NCBI GenBank assembly: GCA_943356435.1
Contig: CALREY010000001.1
Coordinates: 1-64,000 of the forward strand
Length of the DNA stretch: 64,000 nt
Reading direction: 5' to 3'
DNA from: Candidatus Altimarinota bacterium
GTDB lineage: Bacteria > Patescibacteriota > Gracilibacteria > BD1-5 > UBA6164
A program made the translations under genes and the position numbers. The notes below the pieces were generated by a model, which saw only the letters and a program-made list of their open reading frames with translations, had not been told where the DNA came from and made no database searches. This document shows, piece by piece, positions 55,733-64,000 of the stretch (the stretch's first letter is position 1; every line of letters starts with the position of its first letter).

Positions 55733-56746
55733 TTAGTTCAATTCTATATCAATATGCTTTACACATGGGTATTTCATCTGAATATCTTTTTCTATTTTAT
55801 CTATTTCTTTTCAAATTATTCTAGGTAATCTGTCTGCATAATCTACACAGAATTTCAAAAATTCATTGTAGTCTTCTTTTATGTATTCATACTCATCCTT
55901 GAAATATCAGTTTTGGTTTATTTCTCTCATTAGTGATGAACCATTGAATTCGGCTTCTACTTTTATTATATAACTATCTATATCTAAAACTACTGATTTG
56001 AATTCTATTACCTTTTCTATTAGAGGACAAGTTTCTATATATTCTATTAATTCTTCTTTTACATCTTCGTCTATAGACATTCATAATAAATAGTCTTTAT
56101 TTTCAAGTATAAGAGTAAATGCAACAACTCATAAAAGTATTCAGATAATTATAGATCATATAGAATCATAGAATGTATGACCTGTTAATGATGTAAGCAA
56201 TATACTTATAAACGCTACAACTATTCATAATACAGCAACAGAATCTTCTAATATTACTGCTTTTGAAGCATTATCTGAGATTTTAACTGATTCAATCAAT
56301 CATTCATCTTTATTATATATTGATTTAATAGCAATTCATAAAGTAATAGATTCTATGATAAATGATGCTATAAGTATTAAATATGTATAGAAATAATCTG
56401 TACCATGCATTACACTTGAATTTAACAATCATTCTATTCAATGATATACAGTAACTCATGCTCATATAAAAAATATACCACAAGCAGATAATATAGCCCA
56501 AAAAAATCTCTCTTTTCAATATCAATATTCGAAATCTCCATCAGCAGTTTTCTTTGACTTTTTTATTCATACCATTAATAATACTTGATTCATTGTATCA
56601 GCTACACTATGTATAAATTCTGAAAACAATGAACCTGATCCAGACATCAAAAATCAAACAAATTTAAGAATAGTAACAATTAAATTTCAAATTATAGCTG
56701 ATAAAACAGCAGTAGATCAATGGGCTTTTTCCTGGGTGGTAGGCAT
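55733..56746 (-). CDS. cation diffusion facilitator (CDF) transporter
   Basis: 337 residues. Six membrane helices with SGSGSLFSEFIHSVADTMNQ (metal-binding D in helix 2, with H preceding), FWAILSACGIFF, KAVILEDSVAVLGIVVAF (helix 5 ED...) and a C-terminal cytosolic domain (CPLIEKVIEFKSVVLDID, ending VKHIDIELN). CDF proteins export Zn, Mn or Fe; the metal cannot be told. Some members of this branch are annotated as cobalt/zinc/cadmium efflux. Confidence 0.9.
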
Positions 56747-56835
56747 ATAAGTAATAAATATTTAAATATAAAAACAATTAATTAAAATTGAATTATAGCA
56801 AAGATATCAATAAAGTAAAATATATTATAAATAAA

Positions 56836-57702
56836 TTATATTTTTCTCTTTGCAGAGAGCTTTTCTCCATCATACTCTACTATATTAGTAATAGTATCTC
56901 CATCATAAACAAATAAATCTACTCAAATAGGAAAATCAAATTTTTGCACTACTTGTAATCAATTATTTATTTTTTCTAATACTTCATTCGAAAGAGTTAT
57001 AAAACTCTTGTTTTTGAATAATTCTTTAATCTCAAATGATTTTTCTTTATCGAAATCATCCAAATTTTGTGAAAATGATATATCTAGACTTCATATCTTT
57101 GTTCTTCTCAATTGTGTTACATATCATCAAGTTCATAACAATTCTCATAAATCATAAGCTATACTTCTGATGTATGTTCATGCACTTACTACTGCTCTTA
57201 TCTTAGCACTAGGATATGAATACTCTAATAATTCTACTTCTTTTATTATTACTTCCCTAGATTTCATTTCAAATTCTTCTCATGACCTTATTTTGTCCAA
57301 TGCCTTTTTTCATCACAACTTCAATGCAGAATATTTAGGTGGTATTTGAGATATTGTACCTGTAAATTTTTGCTTTAACAATGATTCTATTTTTTCTCTA
57401 GTTATACTTTTTTCAGCATTTTTCTTAGCATCATCTGATATAAAATCTACTTGAGTTCATAAATCATATGATGGAGATATTCAATCAAAATTTACAGTAA
57501 AAATATATTCCTTAGTATCTTTTTCAAAATATGGAATAAGTTTCGTATAATTTCAAACAGCAACTAAAAGACCTCCTGTTGCCAGAGGGTCTAGTGTTCA
57601 AGTATGTCACATTTTTGAAGTGTTTAATTTCTTTCTAAGTATTCTAATAACATCAAAACTAGTAACATCAAGAGGTTTATCAATTAAATAAAATTTATTC
57701 AT
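56836..57702 (-). CDS. truB: tRNA pseudouridine(55) synthase
   Basis: 288 residues. MGHTGTLDPLATGGLLVAVG carries the catalytic Asp; then QIPPKYSALKLGGKKALDKI, and RAVVSAGTYIRSIAYDLG are the RNA-binding motifs of TruB. It makes pseudouridine at position 55 in the T-loop of all tRNAs. Several glycines are TGA. Confidence 0.97.
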
Positions 57703-57720
57703 TCTTTTGTATTATGGTCT

Positions 57721-57765
57721 ATTCCCCCTCCTTACGAAGGAGGGGGTTAGGGGGTGGTTTTGAGG
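57721..57765. repeat. dispersed palindromic element
   Basis: CCCCCTCCTT-ACG-AAGGAGGGGG then TTAGGGGGTGG; between truB and lepB. Confidence 0.8.
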
Positions 57766-57766
57766 G

Positions 57767-58417
57767 TTAATAATCAAAATTACTTGGTGAATCAAAAAAT
57801 CTAGGTTTTGAATCTATTCATAGATTTGGTTGCATAAATGAAAAAGATTTGAAATTGAAATATCATAAATCCAAAAATACTCTACCAGTTATATCATCCT
57901 CTTTTATGAAATTATCTCTTCACTCTATCGCACAACTAGAAAAACATTCTCTAGAATCTGTTGAATGATTTCTATTATCTCACATTACGAAATACTGCCC
58001 TTCTCATACTGTGTATTGATGCATTACCTTACTTCATCATACAAAAGTAAATCATTTATTTTCACTATTCAAATATTTCTCATCCAATTCTATATATTCT
58101 CACATTCATCATTTCTTTAAGAAAACTTTACCTTCTTCTATTTTCACGATATCTCATGGAATTCAAATAATTCTTTTTAAAAAATATTTCCTTTCATCAC
58201 TTATATATGGTTTAAATACAATTACATCTCATCTACTTGGTTCTGATAAATAATATGATAATCTATCTACAATTATAAACTCTTTATCAAAATATGACGA
58301 ATACATTGATTGACCATTTATTTGAAATGGCATTGCTAAAAATGTCTTTATTATTACTACTACCACAACTATAAATACTAAATCCTTGAAAAAATCTATT
58401 ATATCATTTTTATCCAT
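57767..58417 (-). CDS. lepB: signal peptidase I
   Basis: 216 residues. One N-terminal helix (DLVFIVVVVVIIKTFLAM), then the catalytic Ser in INGQSMYSSY and the catalytic Lys in KYFLKRIIGIPGD. GQYFVMGDNRNHSTDSRE closes the domain. It removes Sec signal peptides; needed for the many secreted proteins encoded around it. A short extra C-terminal tail (NLGIDSKPRFFDSPSNFDY) is unusual. Confidence 0.96.
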
Positions 58418-58486
58418 TATTATTATTTTCAGTTAAATTTATATTAATCAATATCTATTATACTCTTATATAAATAATTGCAATAA

Positions 58487-58519
58487 AAAAATACTCTAAA
58501 AATTTAGAGTATTTTAATT
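58487..58519 (-). terminator. terminator of the PKD protein gene
   Basis: AAATACTCTAAA / TTTAGAGTATTT stem overlapping the stop codon, with T-run. Confidence 0.8.
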
Positions 58520-61500
58520 ATTTAGAAGTATTTCAATCATTATTATCTCAAGAAGTTTGAAGCCAATCAGGAATTTTCATTCAATCATCCCATAATTCAC
58601 TTGCTACATCTTTTTCATTATTTGTAGTTGTAATATTTTTATCATCTTCTTGTTTTGTTTGTTTTTTTACTACTACTTCTTTTGTTTTATTTTTTTTATG
58701 AGTAGTTTTTTCTTCTTTTTTTTCTTCTTTCTTTACTTCCTTTTTTTCTTCCACTTTTGGAGTTTCCATTTTTGGAGTTTCCATTTTAATTTCTTCTTTT
58801 TTAGTTTCTTTTACTACTTCATCACTAAAACTTCATTTTAACCAATCTGGTATATTATCATCTTGTTTTTTTGAAGTTTCTTCTACTTTTTTCACTTCAT
58901 CAAAACTTCATTTCAACCAATCTGGTATATTATCAGTTTCGATTTTAGTTACTTCTTCTAAATTTTCAGATTTTGCTTCTTGTTTTACTACTTCAGTTTT
59001 TACTTCTGCTTTTGGCTCAGTTTTAACTTCTTCTGTAAAACTTCATTTTAACCAATCTGGTACGTTTTCAGTTTTTGTTTCTTGTTTTACTTCTTCTTTC
59101 TTAACTTCTACTTTTGGCTCTTCTTTTTTTATTTCTGCTTTAGCTTCAGTTTTTACTTCTTCTGTAAAACTTCATTTTAACCAATCTGGTACATCTTCAG
59201 TTTTTGTTTCTTGTTTTACTTCTTCTTTCTTAACTTCTGCTTTAGCTTCAGTTTTTACTTCTTCTGTAAAACTTCCTTTCAACCAATCAGGAACATTTTC
59301 AGTTTTAGTTTCTTGTTTCACTTCCACTGCTTTTTCCTCTACTTTTACTTCTTCTTTTTTGATTTCAGGTTTTGATTCAGTTTTTACTTCTTCTGTAAAA
59401 CTTCATTTCAACCAAGAAGGTACATCTTCATTTTTTGTTTCTTGTTTCACTTCCACTATTTTTTCTTCTACTTTTACTTCTTCTTTTTTGATTTCTTCTT
59501 TTTTAATATCATTTAATATATCAGCGAATCAATCATCTTTTACTTCAGTTTTTGTTTTTTTAACTCCTGATGTTTTTTCAATGATAAAATCTTGAAATCA
59601 TATATTTTTATCCTTATTTACGATTATATAATAAATAAAATAAATAAGTACTATTAATCAAAATCATATAAATATGTAGAATAACCATTTAAGTATATTT
59701 ATGAATAAATCCATAAAATTACTTGTAGAAGTATTTGTATTTTCTACTGCTGTAGTTGTAGTTTCAGTTTTTGGAATATTTGCTACTCAACCATATACAA
59801 GAGTTTTTAATATAGCTTTGAAATCAGTTTTTTGTTTTGCTGTCATTACTTTATCATCAGCTATAGCTTTTAATATTTCAGTTCATAAAACTTTGTTTTC
59901 ATCTATATTATCATTATTTTTAATAGTTTCTAATTTAGCTACTAAATCTGCGTAACAATTAGCTTCTTTTCCAGTTTTAGCATCTTTACAAACTATAGTT
60001 TGAGGAATCAAGTTTTTTAATGCAGTAAATGCAATTGATTTTTCACTTTTATCTGCTTGATCATCTACTAATAATGATTCTAATAAATTGATTATATCAT
60101 CAGATTTTTCTATTTTTGATTCTTCTATATATCATTCAAATTCTAAAATTACATTTGTTTTTTCTCTATTATCAAACCAATTTTCTTGCAATTTTTGTAC
60201 ATACATCATTGCTTTCAATTTGTTTTCTTTAGGTAAATTACCTACATATTCTTTTAATTTTTCTATTTTTAATTTGATAGATGTAGATACTCATTTGAAA
60301 ACAATATTTTTTAAGTCTATATTTGATGCTTCTATATATGTTTTTATAATTGTTACATCTTTAGTAGCAATAATCTCATTTTTAGCATTTTTTATATATA
60401 CTCTTATTTTTTGAGTTTTATTTTCATTTAATGATACATTTATAATAGAACCAGATGTATATGAATTAAAATTTGAATTATCTTCATCATCATCACTTGT
60501 TCCATTTAGGTCTGAATCATTTTCAATATCATTATCAATAACATAATTAGTTATTTCTCAATTACTTTCTCATAAATAAATAAATACGCTATCACCATTT
60601 TTTTCTAATATTATTTCATTTTTATCATTTACTGATGGTGAAGAAAACATTACTAATCAATTTTTTCTTGCTACAACAGTATTTTTTAGATTTTTTGTTA
60701 CTTTTTGACTTATATCTTTTACTTTAGTTCAATCAGTAATTTTTAAATTTACTATATGTGATACTTTGTTATCTTTATATTCATGAGTGAAATTACTACT
60801 ATTTTTTATAATAGTACCATCACCTAAATTCCATTCTGATGAATCAGTAGTTCATCTACTTTTATCAAAAAATACAAATTTATTTCAAATAGAAATATAT
60901 CAGAAATCTGGACTTAATACATTTGATACATCAACAGTAACACTTTTTGTATTACTAAATCATTTATATTTTACTTTTACTTTTGCATGTTTTTCTCCTG
61001 AAGATATATATTTATAAGAAGTTTTTCATGTAGTTGTTTCTTTATCATAAAATCCATCTCAATCAAAATCCCAAGAATAAGTTGCCTTATTTGTTATATC
61101 TTGACCTAATATATTTTCTACTTCTGCTATGAAATTGATTTCATCTCAGATTGATACTGATGAGTCATCTACTGATAATTTTACTAGTGGAGTATTTAAA
61201 TTATCTCAAGTAAGAGTAACAAAATACTTAGCACCTGTTATTTCTTCAGAAGTTATTCTATCTTCATTGTTATCTTTCATTACTACTACAAAGTAATAAT
61301 TTCAAGTTACTTTTGGTAATACAAAACTAGTACTTGATAATTTTGTAGCTCTATATTCTTGTGGTTCAGAATCTACATCTGTATAATAATACCATAGATA
61401 TGATTGAATAACTCAATCTCTATCTTTTGCTCATAGTGCAGATACATTTACTACTACTGGATCAGTTTTATCATCTACTACTTTCACATCAACTGATGAT

Positions 61501-63641
61501 AAAGTAGGTTTCAAATTTCTAACATCTACATTTATAGTTGTACTATGTGTTTTTCAATTTGCATCACTTTTAACAGTTAATTTAACTGGGAAACATCCTA
61601 ATTCATCGAATTTTTTAGTAAACTCAGCAGAATTTTTGAAATCCTCATTTCATACTTTCCATGAATAAGTTAATCCTGTATTTTTACCTGTAATATCAAT
61701 ACTTTCATTTCCAGAAAATAATACACTATCAACTCTATTAACTATATATGCTCATCATACACAAGCTTCATCATCAAATGCAATATTATTTTTTGATGAA
61801 TCAGTTATATTAATAAATGAATATGGAGCATCAGAATCTCATACATATACACTTTTTGTATAAGTATTTGTATTATCATTAGCATCAATTACTTTTAATT
61901 TTACATTGAAAACTCAACTTTTATCATAAGAATGTGATATATTTCATTCATTTCATCAAATAGTACTTCCATCTCAGAAATCCCATTCAAAAAATTTAGC
62001 TGCAGGAGATTCAGTTACAAATCTAACTTTACTAGTTCTTTGTGCTACTCTAGGAAATATAAAGAAATCAACAGAAAGTAGTGATTTGATTTGTACTTTG
62101 TCTTTCTTTTGTGAAATAATACTATCTGGATCTTCTACATCCAATGCTACTGAATGATCTCAAATAGAATCAAAAGTATAATAACCTGTCGATCAATTAT
62201 AATTTGGTTCTTCTAATTCTACTCTTTCTCCATCTATTACCCAAGAAAATTTCAATTTTCAATCATCAGACACATCTGGATCATAACTTTTAGATGCATC
62301 TAAAAATACTCTATTTGGTTTGTTTGTTTGAGGTATTGTACTAATGAAATTAGCTACTGGTGATCTAGAATTAATATATATTATTCTAGAATCAGTATCC
62401 ATTTGACCTGATGGTTCAGTTACATTCATTTTTACATTATATTTTCATTTTTCATTAAATATGTATGTAAACAATGTACCTGCTTTTCTAAATATTACAG
62501 AATCTTTAGCTAAATCTATTATTTCCCATGAATAACTTAGATTTTTATCATTTCCAGAATTTTGAGCTGAAAATGTGAATTTATCTCACATAAATCAATC
62601 TTCTGAATTTGTTTTGATTGTTGCAATTGGATTATGTATACTTATGATAAATTTTTTCTCTACTTTTTTTAATTCATTTGTTTGTAAAGTAAGTGTTACT
62701 GGAAAATCTCATTCTCTAGCATATATTACTCTCTCTACTTTTGGATATCATACATTTTCTCTTACTACACCATTTCAGAAATCCCAAGTTGTTTTTGCAA
62801 ATTTTGCTCATGATGTAGGTGTTGAGCTAGTAGCATCAAATAATAATCAATATCTAGCATCATCAGGAGTAAATTTGATTACTTCACTATTTTGTAAATC
62901 TACTCAATTTACTTTTAATATAATTGAAGCAATTTTTTCTTTTACTACTACATCAGCTCTAGAAGAAAATGGTAATACATCTGTATATCATGCTTCGTTT
63001 TTATGAGCAGAAGATACATCTAAAAATACTGAGAAAGTTCATTCTTCTCTGAAAACATGTGAAATAGATAATCAATTACCTAATACTACTTTTCTACCAT
63101 TTTCATACATCCACCATGTATAATTATATGTTGGAATTTTTGTTCCTGTTGGATCTACTATATTACTTCATCTCAAAGTCACTGTTAAAGGTGCATTACC
63201 TGTACTAGGAAACGATTCTACTTTTCATTTTATTGATTGAATAGATGTTTTATCCAAGAAGTTTTCTATTGCTACTTCTATTGCTCAATAATTAGAAGTG
63301 TTATTTGGATATAATATTCCTCTATCAATTGCAGTTTTTAAATAATTGTAATAATTTTTGTTACTTAAAGTATCAGGTAAATAGTTATACCCTTGTTTTG
63401 CGTAAGTTAAAATTTGTTTAGCAGAATTTACATCAATCTTACCATCCAATTCATATTTATTTCTAAAAATAAAGAATGAATCAGTCATTTTATACCTAAA
63501 TTCATTGAATGTACCTTTATCAACCTGTCTTAATTGTGTATAGACAGGTTCTTCATTTGCAGCGTATGTAAAACTGCTATTGTAGGCAATAGCAAGGGAA
63601 ATAAGCAGGAATATAAGTTTTACTCTTTTAAACATAATCAT
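58518..63641 (-). CDS. PKD-repeat membrane protein with repetitive cytosolic tail
   Basis: 1707 residues. A signal peptide (MIMFKRVKLIFLLISLAIAY) is followed by about ten PKD-like beta modules (KTTWDFGNGVVREN, FEWDFGDGSTIGGN, YSWDFDGDGFYDKE). A helical stalk comes next, then one membrane segment at about 1312-1345. The cytosolic tail of 360 residues is rich in Lys and Glu and has seven copies of a (V/I)PDWLKGSFTEEV-like motif, the last degenerate (IPDWLQTSG). In six full copies the motif Gly is TGA five times and GGA once (59274-59276). Tails of this sort look like docking strings. A second start two codons downstream (MFKRVK) is possible. Confidence 0.87.
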
Positions 63642-63794
63642 TTTTTATAAAATAGTTGTTTAGTAAATATTAACACAAAATAAGATTATATGCAAAAAAA
63701 CGAACTAATTTTTTAAAATATATTTTTTTTTTGATTAAAATAGAACTATAAATAAAATAATAAAAAGTTACTAAATTAGTTCGAACTATAAAAA

Positions 63795-64000
63795 ATGAAA
63801 TTAACAAATATACTCTACCCGGTAATACTCATGTTAACCATATGAGTTCCAGTAACTAGGTATTATGCAAGCACACCTGATATAAATGCTTGTGTACTGG
63901 ATTATGTAGATAATCTAGAAGAAAGTAACTACAAATGATATATGTATGATATAAATGGAGTAAAACATATAGAACCTCTGAACTCTAGCATGAACGATAG
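63795..64000 (+). CDS. secreted protein, N-terminus only
   Basis: 68 codons to the window edge. Starts MKLTNILYPVILMLTIGVPV, a Sec signal peptide, then RYYASTPDINACVLDYVD and TGA-Gly codons. The rest is outside the window and no family can be assigned. It is divergent from the PKD gene, with a 153-nt AT-rich spacer that must hold both promoters. Confidence 0.6.

Noticed and set aside
58781-59420. Repeats near 58800-59420 as a CRISPR array
   Set aside because: The repeats are imperfect, coding, in frame (WLKGSF motif) and have unequal spacing; no cas genes are in the window.
62575-63006. Plus-strand frame of 143 codons in the PKD gene
   Set aside because: Antisense shadow of the continuous 1707-residue minus-strand frame.

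Overview
The window is very AT-rich and reads correctly only if UGA is a sense codon for glycine (translation table 25). With TGA=Gly the short fragments seen under the standard code fuse into about 55 full-length genes. The TGA codons fall on invariant glycines, for example the HtrA NPGNSGGPL site, the P-loops of PilT, MiaA and LolD, and the DEAD-like helicase P-loop. This points to Candidatus Absconditabacteria (SR1) or Gracilibacteria (BD1-5), small host-associated bacteria of the CPR. That assignment is inference from the code plus gene content. No 16S rRNA or tRNA-Gly(UCA) lies in the window.

Layout: 1-6121 holds three type IV pilin-like genes and a PilT-type ATPase, with a divergent HtrA protease. 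6305-9959 is a TelA / membrane protein / AAA+ ATPase operon. 9978-12671 has two paralogous secreted C39-like peptidases and a Nudix hydrolase. 12779-15917 is a tight cluster of unknown genes with an M50-like protease. 16012-17906 has a DUF218 protein, a small membrane protein and MiaA. 18049-20773 has three tRNAs, L31, a Phd/RelE-type toxin-antitoxin pair, and an L10 leader followed by rplJ and rplL. 20880-21850 holds a foreign-looking PEP-CTERM gene and a tRNA-Gln with a duplicated 3' end. 21895-24218 is a glycosyltransferase/DedA cluster. 24278-29300 carries signalling genes (histidine kinase, response regulator, DUF302, MshEN-like, HD-GYP). 29561-37917 is a defence island: BRO-N protein, orphan DNA methylase, HTH pair, and a cassette of Dam methylase, SF1 helicase, frameshifted DUF2290 and DpnII-family endonuclease, plus an orphan MazF.

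38091-45275 encodes a 2394-residue surface protein that carries both an LPKTG motif and a sortase domain. 45463-49399 is a MacAB-like efflux operon. 49429-54370 has a DedA-PAP2 fusion and a PEP-synthase-like enzyme. 54709-58417 has a small secreted membrane protein, tRNA-Lys, a CDF transporter, TruB and LepB. 58518-63641 encodes a PKD-repeat membrane protein with a repetitive cytosolic tail. The window opens and closes inside genes.

How it fits together: the gene set is dominated by the cell surface (pili, giant adhesin, PKD protein, sortase, signal peptidase, HtrA, secreted peptidases), as expected for an episymbiont, and by genome defence. Two patterns stand out. Short GC-rich palindromic elements are scattered between genes and also sit in frame inside pilins and an AAA+ ATPase. 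Ribosomal protein genes almost entirely avoid TGA-glycine codons that their neighbours use freely.
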